Below, one piece after another: positions 1 through 14,700 of a DNA stretch of 64,000 nt. A program made the position numbers and the translations under genes. The stretch spans positions 49,975,743-50,039,742 of the forward strand of contig OZ023205.1 in assembly GCA_963995525.1 (NCBI GenBank). The letters run 5' to 3'. The stretch's first letter is position 1. Each line of letters starts with the position of its first letter. Source of the stretch: Escarpia spicata. Taxonomy: Eukaryota; Annelida; Polychaeta; Sabellida; Siboglinidae. The notes under the pieces are model-generated. The model was not told the DNA's origin. It searched no databases and was given only the letters and a program-made list of their open reading frames with translations.

Positions 1-768
1 GGTTAAATTGATGCAATTGAGTAATTTGGTCACGTTACGTTGTTTAGCGAAAACTCTGCTCACTAGATACCATTCCCAAATTTGTTTGTTTTTTGCCAAT
101 TTTGTTTTATTGCATAACCCGTTTAATTGCATAAATTAACTGAGCAAATGGTGTATGCATGTAAGCGGGGTCAACTGTAGCTTGAATAATTAGACAAGAA
201 CAATAAATAAATTTTTAATATTCCATGGAAAATGCAGTTACCGTGATGTTGCTGTTAAACTACCGTATAGTGAATGGAAAATCACCATCCACACTTGTGC
301 AGTGCAATATCATTTGTAAAGATTCAAAATGAACCAATTACTGACAAAGAGGGAAGGTTTCTTTACCTAGCCTGATGGACAGAGCCGCTGGTACCACTAC
401 ATCAAAATATAAACTAAATTGAAAGCGAGATTATTGAATAGTTATGCATTTAATGAGTAAATATTCATGATAAAAATGACTGGTATTAGGGTTATATTGT
501 ATTAATATGTTAAGTTTGTCGTATTTGAGCGGCCTGCGATGAATGGACATGAAAGTTATGTTTTAAGTATTCTAGATGATGTCACTTGCGTAAATATGTG
601 CACTGTTTCATATAGTATTATGTAGTTTTTCTTATGTAACAGAGGAAGTAATTATAAGTATTACACTTCTTTTTGCCATTATGTATAATTCTATAATTTA
701 ATAATTCACTACTTTGATTGTGTTTTGTCGTTGTTGAAAATAAAGTTTCGTGTCAAGCTTTGCTTGAA

Positions 769-1075
769 TGTATGGGTACTGGGTGATGGAGTTAAACCAT
801 TGTTTGTGTTAACCTTGTATGTATGGGTACTGGGTGATGGAGTTGAACCGTTGTTTGTGTTAACGTTGTATGTATGGGTACTGGGTGATGGAGTTGAACC
901 GTTGTTTGTGTTAACCTTGTATGTATGGGTACTGGGTGATGGAGTTGAACCGTTGTTTGTGTTAACGTTGTATGTATGGGTACTGGGTGATGGAGTTGAA
1001 CCGTTGTTTGTGTTAACCTTGTATGTATGGGTACTGGATGATGGAGTTGAACGATTGTTTGTGTTAACCTTGGGG
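769..1075. repeat. Minisatellite, 51-bp unit, about 6 copies
   Basis: The unit starts TGTATGGGTACTGGGTGATG and recurs at 769, 820, 871, 922, 973 and 1024 with few changes, alternating AACCTTG and AACGTTG at the unit end. Because 51 is a multiple of three, both strands stay open across it, giving spurious 138- and 188-residue frames. Confidence 0.93.
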
Positions 1076-1373
1076 AGGCAGCTTAAGATAAGCCAATTGT
1101 TAGCAGCAGTCACAGAGTGTGGTTGTGAGGCTGACCAGTGACAGTGATGTAGATGGAGACACCAAAGCTGATGACACAGTGCGGAACATTGGACTAGGGA
1201 CAGGGTGACAGATACATGGGCTATATCAAGAATAGCATGGGGAGGGTAATTCACCATAGGGAACTTAGAAGACAAGACTAGATGGATAGGGTACTATGGT
1301 GTAATTGGGAGTCTGATAGGAAGTGAAACTGATTGGCAGAAACTGAAACCATTCAGTAACAAGGGATATTGAG

Positions 1374-1564
1374 TACAGTTGTACCTCCCTATTAAGGTCA
1401 CCTTTGGGACTGGACAAGTGACCTGAATAGCGAGGTGACCATATCAGTGGGACTAATATCCTATACTTTACTGTATGTGGAAATAATCTGGCACTGTTCA
1501 AAGGTGACCTTAATTGCAAGGTGGCTGTATTACCGAGGTGACCATAAAGTGGGGTTTCACTGTA
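1374..1564. mobile_element. pogo/Tigger-like MITE, copy 1
   Basis: About 190 bp. The left end reads TACAGTTGTACCTCCCTATT then AAGGTCACC. The right end GGTGACCATAAAGTGGGGTT then TCACTGTA is its imperfect inverse. The TA at each edge and the CAGT start suit the pogo/Tigger branch of Tc1/mariner. It is non-coding. Related copies lie at 2325, 15088, 23232 and (inverted) 53370. Confidence 0.75.
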
Positions 1565-2324
1565 TTGTAGAGAAAGTGAAACTATTGATCGGTGACATTA
1601 ATACTGAGACCACTGGTGACACGTCATATATGTGGACACATAACATAAAGTACACAAAAAAGCCATAAAGTGATTATCTGTACAAAATGCAAATGAAAGT
1701 AAAATGTACTTTTTACCTTGAAGAAAATTAATTTAAAGGATCTAGCAAACTGTAGAGTAGGAGTGTGGTACATTCATTTTGTGATGTTATATAGCCTGTG
1801 ACATTTGGGCACATAATGTCACATCGCATTTTGTGCTTTGGCTTATTGTCCAGGTACAATATCCCATAGCATTTGAGAAAGCAGGCAGTCCTGTGTGGGT
1901 TTGTTCTGATACCATGAAGATGCTGTGCTTAGGAGAAAGTGAAAGTGGAGAATGACCACCCCAAAGTTGTTGAGAAAGGATATTGTGTATGTCACGGAAT
2001 TGTGGGATGGAGAGACACGGGGTCACCCCGGGGGTGGAGAGGGTCCGCCCCATAATGGTTCATTGATGGTCAAGTTATTGGTTGGGTCTGCAAGGTGGCA
2101 GGTGACATTTGAGGGTCTGCCCCAGATACCTACTGTAGCCAACTTTGCTGGTGGCCTCTGGTGGTTCTTAACGACCCCATGATAATGGGTCCAAAAGGTA
2201 CATGGGGTATGTGCAAGAGAGATTGTATTTCTTTACTATATAGTTTGGTGATATTGCTTATTACCTTAGGAGTGTAACATTGTTTAGAATGATATTGATG
2301 TTAATCCATATTGCGTCATCAAGG

Positions 2325-2510
2325 TACAGTGAAACCTCTCTATTAAGGTCACCCTCGGGACTGGACAAAACTGACCTGAATAGCGAGGATGACCGTATTA
2401 GCTTGACAATGTTCCTATATTTTACTGTTACATAAACAGTTTGTGTCTATCCCAGGGTGACCCTAATTGCAAGGTGGTTGTATTACAGAGGTGACCGTAA
2501 AGCAACTGTG
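2325..2510. mobile_element. pogo/Tigger-like MITE, copy 2
   Basis: Begins TACAGTGAAACCTCTCTATT and carries the same internal blocks as the copy at 1374 (CCTAATTGCAAGGTGG, GAGGTGACCGTAAAG). The right terminus has decayed. It ends about 107 bp before the first visible MET exon. Confidence 0.7.
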
Positions 2511-2616
2511 TGGCCAGATTAAGACATGCATGCATTCATGAACGCTCACGCACAACACAAATGCAATTCAGTGGGGTTACTGAGTGGGGTTTGACTTTGT
2601 GTGACCTCTGATTCAG

Positions 2617-2751
2617 GTGCTGATCGATGGAACTGATTCGCCCCCGTATGCAGTGATCAATGTTGGGGAAGGTTTGACAAACCCCGGCGTTGCCAGGGAT
2701 ATGACCTTCGACCTCACCCAGAAACACGTCTATGTGCTGACTGGAGACAGG
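2617..2751 (+). CDS. MET: MET exon: last blade of Sema domain
   Basis: 45 codons, acceptor TGATTCAG, donor GTGAGT, phase 0 at both ends. It reads [20 protein letters not shown] and ends with [14 protein letters not shown]. This joins to ISRVPVQSC of the PSI exon, the usual 'LYV-T...V-RVPV-SC' passage seen in plexins and MET. Confidence 0.85.
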
Positions 2752-5700
2752 GTGAGTACCCTTCACGTTATTGCAAGCACAATGTACAGATAACCATTTC
2801 AGTAACGTGGAACGCAGTGACTAGAATATTGGACTCCCAACCAAGAGAACCCAGATTCGAATCCTGTGTTGCGGTGTCGAACCTTGGGCAAGTTCGTTCA
2901 CTCTATGTTGCTCCAGTTCACTCAGCTGTATGAATGAGTACCTGGCTATAGACAGTGGTTGATATTTGTGCGTGAATTGTCTTCGCGCATTAATTGCAGT
3001 GGTTTAATTCTTCCTAGAGAAGTTGAGATGGTTTACGATTGAACAGGGAGTAAAGTGTGAAGAGTTGAGCAGTCCTGAGGACTGGATACTGCGCTATATA
3101 AGAACTTACCTTTTTTAACAATCTTATGACCTCATAAGCCGTATTTTCTTCTTTAAAATAAATTTGGCTCCTTAACAGTCATCTTGTATACTGAAAATTT
3201 TCAACACCAAAACACGTCACCGAGACACTTGCTAGTGTGTCATGGAAATAGTGTCTTCAGTAATAGCAACTTTTTGCATATTGAAAATGCTCCGTAGATT
3301 TAACAAAAAATTCTGCTAATGATGGATTTTCCTGATGATCTCCTTGTCAGTTCCCAGGCCGCTATTTGTTTTTCTTTGGCAGCCATCTTGATATGTTTGA
3401 GGTTTTGTGCTAAACAAATTGCAATTGGTATTTCTAAAAAAATTACCAGAGAAGCAATTCGACTTAAATCAAATATTTGGTGTCATGTGATCCTCAAATT
3501 GTTTACTCTGCCCCTTTTGCGGGTACAAATTTTTCTGTGAAATATGTATATTCTCAAAGTCACTGGCGATTCACTTGTGTGTTATGGAGGCAAAAGTAAA
3601 ATGGCTGTCTAAACCCCTGATGTTGAGAATACACCCTGTACCCGCCTTGTGTCATCAGATCCTTGTGTTTTGTGTGCCACACATACCATCTACTGTCTCA
3701 CCCTACCCCTGGACGATCACTGATAACAACCCCTCCAAGTTACCCCCTCAACTGGAATCTGATAACACAGTGGATGCGCAATACCTATTCTGGTTTCAGA
3801 CCTGCTTTTGTTTGTTTCCATTGCAAATGTAGAGCCAGGGAAAGATACCAGAAAGAAACAGTTTGTTGACAGAAAGAGATACAAGTCTGTTGACAGTCAA
3901 CGAATTGCCCCCATGTGCTCTGGTGTCCACTGGTAGGGTAACTTGACCCTGCTGGGGGTTCGCCCCTTGACTGATGGTCAGCTAAATAAACCCTGACTTA
4001 GTACTTGTTGTACATTCCTGTCTCAAGTGCTAATCTGTGTTTGTCGGTTATCGGGGTTCAGTAGCATAGTTTCTAGAACATCTAACTCGCAACCAGAGGA
4101 TCAGGTTTCAAATTCTTTTTTTGCTGCCGTTTTGAAGTTTGGGCAAGTTTGTTCTCTCCACATTGCTCTAGTTCACTGAGCTGAATGAACAAGGACCTAG
4201 CAGTAATACGTATTGTTTGGCAGTAAGCAGCTGGCTAAAGTCAAGATGGTGTTGGAATGAAAGGTCTGCAAAGCACTAAAGAGTAAAGGGTTTTGTGCAG
4301 TCCAATCGACTGGATATAAGGTCTTATAATTTATACTAGGTTGAATTTCCAACTATAAATGTTGCTAGAAATTTGTAGAAACATTGAATAGTAATGCTTG
4401 TCATCAAACACTAACAAAACATGTTATATGCACATTTTGACCTGCTGAATGAAACTTTATGTGTGAACCTGTTGTGAACATCCATTTTAGTGAGAAGCAA
4501 GTTTAGCATAATAATTCCATGTGCTAAATTTAGCACCTTACCAAATTTCATCTTTTATAGTACTTGTTTTATAATATATATATATATATATATATATAGT
4601 GTACAAATTAATATGTACACAACTTCTTTCTCAAATATCGTGAAGGTTATCAAGTATTTCCACCACCTCTGTTCTCCTTATACAGAGGGTGTAATGGGGT
4701 AACTTGACCTGTCCACCTGTATTCATGGGGTCATTAATTTTGCACTGGTATACCCAGCCAGACAGGGGTAAAGTTGTGTTTTGCCAAAGTTAACAAGCCT
4801 TGTAAGTTTTGATTGCCCTAATAACAGTGCTGTTAGATTTTTTCAGGGTCTTAGGGAAACAGAGTAACCTACTATAAATGGAAGATAGTGTACCCTGGCC
4901 ACTGCCCCTTCTAGTCAAGCTGATTCTGGTTAAGACCCCCACCCCCACTCTCCCACCCCCTTTGGTACTGTTGTTGTATTATCAGGAAAAGCTAAATTTT
5001 AAATCTAGAAGGTGACACCCCGATACAAAAAGTAGCGAAAACAACCTTAAGAGACTTTAAAGTTAACTAATGCAGAAGTGAAACAAGAGACATATTTAAG
5101 GGTGCGGTTTGATTGCATCCTGTTGCCTGGATGATGGGGTGAAATCAGTTCCCCACATTTTTTATGGAGTTGCAGCATCTCTAGGCACCAGTAGATGCTC
5201 CCTTTACTTGTAGCCGGAGGCGATCTGGAGGCGGAAAGATTTGTGTGCTCTTGTAAATTATAAGTGTTTCGTTTGACAGGATGCAGGTGGATGGATATCT
5301 TAGTTTGGATAAATCTGGCACGTATGACTGGTGCAGATACTGAAGTTTTTGGATAAGGCAGAAAAGTGGGAATTTACGGTGTAAAACGACATTAACGTAA
5401 ACAAAATAGTTCCTTACATTATTTGTATCTTGCATTTGGTAAATTAATGGGTCGTTGCTGCTAGCAAACTTAATTAAACAATTTGATTTAGAAGAAAAAC
5501 ACTAGCAAAACATCAGCAGAAGGTTAGCTACATTTGTTGATTGACTTCCACAATTCATCCTAGGTTCAACTATCTATTTCCATCAATCCTCATGGGTATT
5601 TAGGTCTATTTTCAAGGTTTCCTGTGGGTACAGCTGTCTATTTTTTATGGACCCCTGTGGGTAACACAGCAGTCTTTAGGGTGTTTTTTCTGACAGAGCA

Positions 5701-8700
5701 ATGACATGTACAAAACTAAGTCAGGTGTTTGGAGGGCCCTGGAGCAAAAGAAAGCCGTTACAGAACAATTAGTGTTAATAGAAATGCAGTTTCTGGGGAT
5801 AATTTTGTGCATGACTTTGTAGAGGTAAGTTGTCTTAGAGCGCAGTATCCAGGCATCTGGATACAGACAGTTTACAGACAGTTTACAGACAGTTTACAGA
5901 CAGTTTACAGACAGTTTACAGACAGTTTACAGACAGTTTAAGAAGTGTACGTATATGCATACAGTCTGAGACTGGTGACCTATGAACAGATGGACGGACG
6001 GACGGACGGACGGACGGACGGACGGATGGACTGGCAGGATAAACTGATATGTATGTATACTTCTTAGCCCACTTTTACTGGAGCAACATTTTTGATAAGT
6101 GTGACAGTTATCAAGAATTCCATCACTTTCCCCACCACACCATTGACTGCTCTTTTTATTGACTGCTCTTAGTTCAGGCAGACATTGAGTGACATGTATC
6201 TGTTCTCTCATATCTAATATAACATTTCCATTAAAAATTCTGTGATGCAGCATTTGAATTTTTTAGCATCACTCGGTAGTAGTTCGGGCTGCATTTCTCT
6301 GTCCTACGAAACACATTGGACTGAAGCTGCGTAGACTCGGTATCTCAAGAACCGCAGACAAGTGGTAGTTATCAGTTCCCATGACATGAGGCGTCCCACC
6401 AACTGCATTAGTGGTTCGCGTGAACACTGTTTCCACTCATACGAGAGAGAGATTAGGGGGTGAGGAGAAATGCATTTTTTTGCAGAAGTGGGGTAATAAG
6501 ATATGAGACATGCACAGTTTGTGCAAGAGTATTTCCTTGAGGAATCAACGTATAGCGTTACTAGGCCACAAAGCACCCCGTATTCACTCGTCCAGGCAGC
6601 CACATTTTCCGCAGTGTAGATTTTGCAACACGATAACATAGTTTATAAGCGTATAAAAAGGGAAATGGAACGCTGCTTGACATCGTGGGTAATGTATTGT
6701 GAAGGATAGGCGCACTAGTAGTCATCTATGCGAGACACCGCTGCTGTCTCAGAGTACAACACCTGCGTCACTGTGTGGTCGTTTCATAAATCGCACGAGG
6801 TGGAAATAGAAAATACTGACAAGATATCGTCTTCCGTGAATCATATAAAGTGCCCGCGTTCGCCAGAGATTCCATCGTTTTTGTGTCCGTGTCCCGAGTA
6901 ACGTGTAATATTTGTGGTGAAAGTTTGGTAGTCATGACAACAGTGGGGCATGAAGAATTCCACTAAAATATTATTGTGTCGCCTGGAGAATAAATAGAAA
7001 GGAAATCCCATGTTGCAATTGATTTATTTGATGTCAGTACCTGTTTCACACATTTTTAGGTATGTTGGCAAGAAAGCTATTTATGGAGATGCTCAGATGT
7101 CAGTCAAATGAAGGCCCGGTCAGATGTAGGCAGCAGCTTTAAAAGCACTTAAAGATATGCAGCTTAAATTTACTGGCTGTAGTTTTTAGTTCGCCGTACT
7201 GTGGTAGGAGTGATAAACGTGTTCTATTTGGCTGAGATTACATATCTACTGATGTGAGATAACGGTTTGCAGAGCTACCTCACACACTTGACCACAAACA
7301 AAGGGTGTTGTGGTTTCATGCGGGTGCAAGTCAACTGCGGGACATTCCTTCACCGCAACTATTTTGTTCGCATGACGGTGCTGGTAATACAATTTCAGTA
7401 CAATGAAAGAAATTAGTGCAAACAGTTTCTGACATAAATATTATTGATGTTTGTGAAGTATTTTAAAGAGATCTATGGTTGAATGTGACTGAAGTGGAAC
7501 AAGGTGTAAGACTGTTACATTTATAGGTGTTGCAAAGTTCCAGTTCCAGGTGCTACGTTGTGACAGTTACTTGTATTACATTGTTGCTGTTCTGAGTTAC
7601 TGTGTTACAATTTCATTGTTACAGTTAACCAAAAATACATTTTACTTTTTAAGATATCTTTTTGAAACGAAATTGGAAAGTGGAACATTGGTTGACATTA
7701 TACTTGTCTGTCAGCAGAATAGAAACTGGTGCTGTTCTTCAAGACACAACAAGTTGTGTGTGAATCTGCTTATCACATCCGTTGTGGAAGTGAAGTTGTT
7801 TGACAGACACCTATGAAGTCATAGGTGTCTTTATACAGGAGCAGGTGCCTGGAACCAGCAGATAGTCACTGACACATATCAGTCTTGTTAAGAGGAGTCA
7901 ATCACTCCTGGAAACATGCCAGGAAATGCCTAGAAATAGTACTAGGAGGCTGTATGATAGGTTCTTATCTATATGGTATGCTTGGCATAGGAAAGCAGAA
8001 ATGCGTATGGTGTGATATGCGAGCGATTTAGACAGATCGTTGTACCTGCTGGATGTTTTAATGGATGCATGCTGGTAGCGCGATCACATTGTGGATGTAC
8101 ATATTTCAATGAAATACTAACTTTTTGTCAGTGGAAAATAAATAGTGATCTGTCCCCTTTTGTCTGGCAAACGACAGAGCAAGCAGCATGTGGGTCTCAG
8201 ATCAGGGCTAGATTAACTTCTATGGAATCTCGTGTGATTACTTTTTACTCCCCTGCAACAAGCCAATGTCTTTAACACGGCTGCCGTATGTCACTGGAGT
8301 GGGTGGCATTAGTAAATCAACTGTTATTGGTTTAAGAACTATGTTGTGTAAAAATTTACAATTTCAGTTCAGTTCGTGTTCATCAAGGCCTCACAAGAAT
8401 GTGCTAAGTTGACAAATTGTTTTTAAAATATTCTAAATCTACGCCAGTGTATGCACGGTGATACATGTATATGTTTATTCCTTTGTGGGTGGTGGAGCTG
8501 CCGGAGTACAGGTAAAGTACAGGTAAAGTACAGGTAAAGTACAGGTAAAGTACAGGTAAAGTACAGGTAAAGGTGTCAGCCCTGTGAGGTAGCAGCTGCT
8601 AGACTTCAGTGTAACACTGATAACAACACATAGACTACTTAACACCACCATTCACAGTTCCTAGAAACAGCTGGCCGGTCACCAGGAATAGCCTCATTAT

Positions 8701-11700
8701 GTGATAGGCACATTGATGAGTGCCTAGTAAATGTTGACTTTACTAGGCACTCATCTTACCCATGAAATTGCCATTATTAGCCTGATCAGTAACTTCAGTA
8801 AGTAAACTACTATCCTAATTACATTTTCTGTCCTACCTGCGTCTAGTGATTCAGCTGATTTACCCGGGATGAATGCAGTTGGTATAAAATGTAGTTATTC
8901 ATTTAAGGGTAATATTTGCCCAGGTAATTCTGATCTTGCACCCTGGTTGCACACTCAGTTATCAGCTTGCAAGAACATACCAAATTAGGCAGTAATTAAC
9001 TTTTATTAGTTTGTCTTTAACATGTGGTCCTACTTTGTTATCACTTCTGGAAATGGGCGTAGCTTGCCAAGGACCCTCAATATCAGTTTTTATGTCCTAT
9101 TTTGCCAGGGACTAAATCAAGACATAAACGCAAAGGCATTGGTAGGGCCCACACAAAAGTCTATAGGTCAGCCCTGGAATGAACAACGAAATTGGAGCTG
9201 TGCAGAAAATGCCTCCACATCTGGGCTTACCATGTGGCCTAGATAATACGCAAAGATAATACTGTTTTGTGTGTCTATAGTAAGTTCCAATGACTGTACA
9301 TGGATAAATATGACACAAGTGAAAAAAGTATCATTCCACTTTCTGAAATAACATTTCCAAGTTCTAAGAAATGACAACATTTTATTGTGTAATATATCTA
9401 TGATTCACTTGACCACTAGTTTAATTTACGTAACTTAACTTTAATGACTGCCATTGTATTTTACCAGTTGTTTGACTGACAATCCAATGTGCACCTACAG
9501 CAAAAGTTCTCTTTTAATGGAATGTTTTAAATGGACAACACTGCTCTCGGAAATTGAACTTCAAGATGACTCATTTTTACACTGGTAATTATTACCATTG
9601 CACAGCCAAGTGGCCTAGATGTAATTACACAACTAGATTCACAGGCCTGTTTTCACAGCTCCCATCACCACCATTGCAGGGAAGGGAGCACGGCCAGGAG
9701 GAGAGAGGGAGAGAACAACCACCTGTTCCACACAACTCCTCCCCACTCCTCCCTGTGAAAGACATCATCCCTGGCTCCCTGCTATCTCCCCTGACTTCCC
9801 CAGCATGTGGACATGCCAGTCACGACCCACTCCCTCCCTTAGTTCATATTACCCAGATGAAGAAACTAGGCCCTGCGTGGGCAAGTGTTTATTACCCTCC
9901 CCAGCTGCTGCCATAACCCCAGTCTGGGATGTTTATGGAGGGGGCAACCGTTAGTGCAGGGGTGTGACACTAGGGGGCAGTGGGAACTTTTGATGCATCG
10001 TTTTCATTACTAAGTCCGTCTCATCAGCATCTGTGGGTGTCTAATTGAGGTGCTTGGAGCAAACAGTGAGGGGTCGGTCGCGCTCCGCTGCTGTTCTGCT
10101 CCAGTGATTACATCTAACATGGTGTCTGCATTTTATGTAGGTTTTTATTGCCATGGTGATGGAGGAGTAGCTGCAGACATCCCAGGCTGCCTTTCACACT
10201 TCACAAAAATGTAGTGAATAAAAGGTGTGGGTGTTAGTATCTGATGTAGATGGTGATGGTGGACGTCTAGTGTAGCAGTGCTGCCATCTGGTGAATGGAG
10301 CCGAATGTATTGCAGCAATTTTGGCCTTGGTTGTGTGTTTATGTTTGAAATAGTGTATCCTGTCGAAATAATCCCCTATGTTCAAAGTCTGGCCAACATT
10401 TTAAAGTAAAAATAATGTCTTTACTAGACTTGCAGATGGAATTATTTACAGATCTGGTGTTATGTAGTCATTGATTTGTTGATTTTGAATGAGATAAAAA
10501 TAATCTAAGCATCCACTGCCCCCATTTGGATTATCTCACCGATCTGTCGTTGATGCTAGTAAGGAGTGACTCACAATACTTACAAGTCAAATATTTGCAA
10601 ATTACACTACTTAACTGAATTGATTATTGGATTATGAAAACAAAATCTGGTATTTAAAAAATTATTGTAAACTAGTTTCATACACAATCTCACCGGACTA
10701 GATTCAGTAAAGGGTTGATATACCGTTACACTAGTGCCACTTGTTGTGCCCCACTGCCGCCCCAGGTTACCCCTGCGTGCCCCCTCTTTGCTGTAACCCT
10801 GTCCCTGTGCCACCTGTCTTCCGTCTCCCACCCTAAATGGGGCTGACAGACAGGGACCAGGAACAGAGTCGGGGAAACTACACATAAAACATGGCAGAAG
10901 ATGTACGCAGTAACCGTGGATTTAACTCCTTTTTTCCATCATCGTTCCCCTTTGTTCTTCCTTGTCGTCTCCAATTTTGACGATCCCTGTCTCCCCGTTG
11001 TTGCCATCTGTTTTGTCCCAGATGTTCAGACTGAGGGCGGCATATACAATGCAAAACTCCTTTATTGTCCCTTAAAGGGAAATTTATGTGCAGCGTTCAT
11101 AAAAACAAACAAATACATAATTAAAAGCGGTCTCTAAACCGTAACAATCACTGATGCAATTGCTAATTGCATCAGTACTATTTCTCAATGTTCCCACCAC
11201 TGATCTCTTTCACTGCCTTCATCACAACCCGTCACCCCTCTTCTCTATCTCTCGTTCTCTTCTCTCACTCTGTCTTCCCGTAGTCCGCCCATCACTGTTG
11301 CGGTCCCCTTTCTGTCTCGCTCAATTTGTTTATCTTAACCTTGTCTTTCTTCGATAAATCAACATCTGTCCTTCCCTGACATTTATTGTGATATTATTAC
11401 TATATGGGTAGTGTTACCCCTGATGTCTAGTTTTATCAGTTAGCAGGTTACCCTGTCACATGCTGTGGGATAAATGGGGGAAGGAATGTTGGTCATGTGA
11501 CTAGTATAAACTAAATGTAGCTTACATGGGTGTTAATGGGATAATCCACGGAAATATGCCTAAGGGACGATTTAAATAAATTGTGGATAATACGCCACAA
11601 ATGGTAATTGTTTAAACTGAAGGAGTAAATGTTCCATTTAATGTTTGTAGCCTTTTGATATTTCACACAATGTGTAATTAAACAATAATTCCTTTTTAAA

Positions 11701-14700
11701 TATAATATAATACTGGATTTCTTATTAATAAAAATGCTGCACATTAAATTACTCATCTAAGAAAGGATTTTTAGTGACCCTGACATCGGTTACACCCTTC
11801 TGGTTATGATGTTAACAGTCTGGTTCCCAACAACCAGGCACTTGATGATCCTGTCATTACTGATGTGTCCACAGACTCAAGTGGACTGTGTCAACGGGAG
11901 TCAAGTTTCCAGGACACCTGCGTAATCCACGTGGTGACATTCTCAGAAAGCTGAGCAGAGTCTGGTGGATTGAAGCAACCAGTGTCAACAGCAATGCTGT
12001 CATGTTTAATTATTATTTTTAATAGTTCTCAGCTGGTTAGTGTTACCTGTACTCACTGAGATGTGTTCCTTCTGCCAGTGGTGGAGCTGGCTCATCCTTG
12101 TACATAAGACTGGAAAACAACTTGTCTGTTGCAAATCTCCCTCCCACAGGCTGTGAGTGGTGATCTCTTTAAATGGAGGCAATCTGATCGTTTTTATCGT
12201 AAAATCAGGTTATTCCGTATAAACTTATCTATTATAACATACTGACTGCCTAAATATGTTCTAGCAAAGAAGAAACAACTCAACAGTTCAGTGACTTATG
12301 CTGCCATGTAAGCAAAACGATTCTGCCCGAATCATTGAAATTTCAACAAAGAAAAATTGTGTATTACATCTTTGGGTTGTCAGTTTGTTTGTAGATATAG
12401 AATCACTTTGTGAAAATTTGAACTGCTAGCTCGTTTTCATTCAACTTTGTTGTTTTGTGATCGCTGTTGATTTTAAATGGAAAACTAGTAAGTAATTGAC
12501 AAACTATTAAATAAAGTGATAGGAAAAGTGGACCAACATTATGTATTGGAGTATATATATTGGAGTCCCGCTCTTGCAAGTTATCGCTACCTAGTCTAAC
12601 AGTCAGTCAGTCTGATTAGATGATCTTAGCAAAACATTGTGCACTCTTTAAAAAAAAATTATTGCTCGTATTCCTTTAGAAAGTGTAGTTCAATGGAATA
12701 TTGACAAAAGGCAGTTTATCAAGACTAGTTTTGTAACCTGTGTTCATAGACATTAGTCCACACCAATGCCTTTGGTTTTGATAAAACCATGTGCCAAAGA
12801 TGATTATAGGGAGAGTTTTGTTTGGGAGGAATGACTAGTAATAACACTTGGGGAACATGCCATAACGAGTTAAAAAGTTGCCCTGACCTCTGTCAAGTAA
12901 TATTTATGTCATTTTCAGTGTGCCTGCCTTCAAACTGGGGGTGACTTTTAGTTAAACCGAAATAGACTTCTCATGGGTTTAAATCAGCCGTGTTATCACT
13001 GTGATAAGTGTGTGATAAGTGATGTGGTTTACAAGCAACATTCCTCTATCACTCCCTTCACCGACCACACGGGACATGGCTGGTGAAGAAAGTCACAAGG
13101 ATCAGATTAGTTGTCATTACCCACTGGATTATCTCTCATGAGTATGTATTTCACTGGTTGCAAAAGAAAACGTCACTGGCTGAATCAGTGGTTGACATTT
13201 TTTTTTAAATGTCTCTTAAATTTGCCATATGTTTGCGACGAACTGTTGATACCATAAAATATTACATCCAAGACAATGGGTAATATCATATAATCTTGCT
13301 TATATCATTGCATTTGTTAATTAGATATCCGTAATTGATGGGTGGTGATTACGTGGTAGAGCGTCATAGGCAGAAAACAAACTCTTAAAAACCAAACAAC
13401 TTTTAAATTCATATTTTTTCAGATAGTTTAACATTTATGGCATCTTGATTCAACCAGTCTGCCGATCCAGCACATTTGAATACCGTAACTTATTCACCTG
13501 CTTGTGTACCCCTGGCCATAGCAAGATACTGGTTAGCAAATGACCGGTACTGTTGGGCCAATGGGTGCCTGTCTTCTCTACTAACACTGTCATGACGTAC
13601 ATGTCTGTTGCTGGGAAGTTGCAGTTGAGCAACACTTCAGTCCTCGTGTAGATTTTTCAGAGTAGGTGTCATTCCCTGGTATTGATTTTCGTGGTGTAAG
13701 TTGCCTCATGCATGACTACACAATATCTCTGGTTGTTGATACAAGTCGGCCTCAGGCGGCCTGCGCGACTCTGGCAGCACTCTCCAAAAACAAGGTGTCT
13801 GTCTATGTGTCATTAGAATGGAGTCTGGTCACAACCTTCCATTTCCTTATTTGTAATGCCTTTGATGTGATTCACCCCCTCTTGTGATGTAATCCACTGC
13901 TCCTGTTACCCTCATTGTGAAGGCATGTGTCACACTTGTGTATAGGCTGATGTATGGTGCAGATTGAAAACAATGTTGAAAACTGGTGCATTTGCACACC
14001 TACGTTGTTACTTGAACTGTACACCTCCTCAGTAACTGTTACTTTGTTACTTTAACTGTTCACCTCAGTAACTGCCCGGTTTATCTGTTGGATATTATGT
14101 CAAAATCATGATAGAAAATATTCCGTAAAAATATTTGATAGTATATAATAATGGCTGTCGTCTTGCTACATATCTGAAAGAGATGACGTCCAATGACTAT
14201 TGTACTGTTACAGATCTCAATAGATCATGACTATTTTCCTGTTACATATCTCAGAATAGAATCATGACTATTCTATTGTTACTGATCTGAGATTAGAGAT
14301 CATGATTATTGTACTGTTAGTCTGTTACATGTCTCAGAAGAGATTGTAACTTATATTGTTACATCTCACTAGTGTCACAAGTGATACCGTTACATATCTA
14401 GGTGCCATGACTAGTGTTGTGGTTACAGATCTCAGAGATGACATAACTTATGTAATGTTACAGATCTCAGATATGACATAACTTAAGTAATGTTACAGAT
14501 CTCAGAGATGACATAACTTATGTAATGTTACAGATCTCAGAGATGACATAACTTATGTAATGTTACAGATCTCAGAAGAGATCAATATTCTTCCACTATT
14601 ACAAATCTCAAGTTGGTCATAATTGTTCTACTGTTTGAGGGTCTCAGAAGAGATCATGACTTACCTGGGTTTATTGTTACATAGCCTAATGATATTATAA

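Larger units (their letters stand above)
1..2616. other. Upstream stretch / MET intron without visible exons
   Basis: The first visible MET exon starts at 2617 and encodes the end of a Sema domain, so this stretch should be intron of the same gene. I looked for further Sema exons in both strands and saw none. It holds a 51-bp minisatellite (769-1075) and two MITE copies (1374-1564, 2325-2510). The open frame at 1952-2182 shows no family resemblance. Confidence 0.6.

Noticed and set aside
709..1275. Long open frames on both strands
   Set aside because: Both run through the 51-bp minisatellite, whose period is a multiple of three.
1952..2182. Possible Sema exon
   Set aside because: Translation shows no Sema-like strands and no suitable splice sites.
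9554..9916. 120-codon frame rich in proline
   Set aside because: Lies in the large MET intron, no acceptor/donor pair in phase, and the Sema-PSI junction is already continuous.
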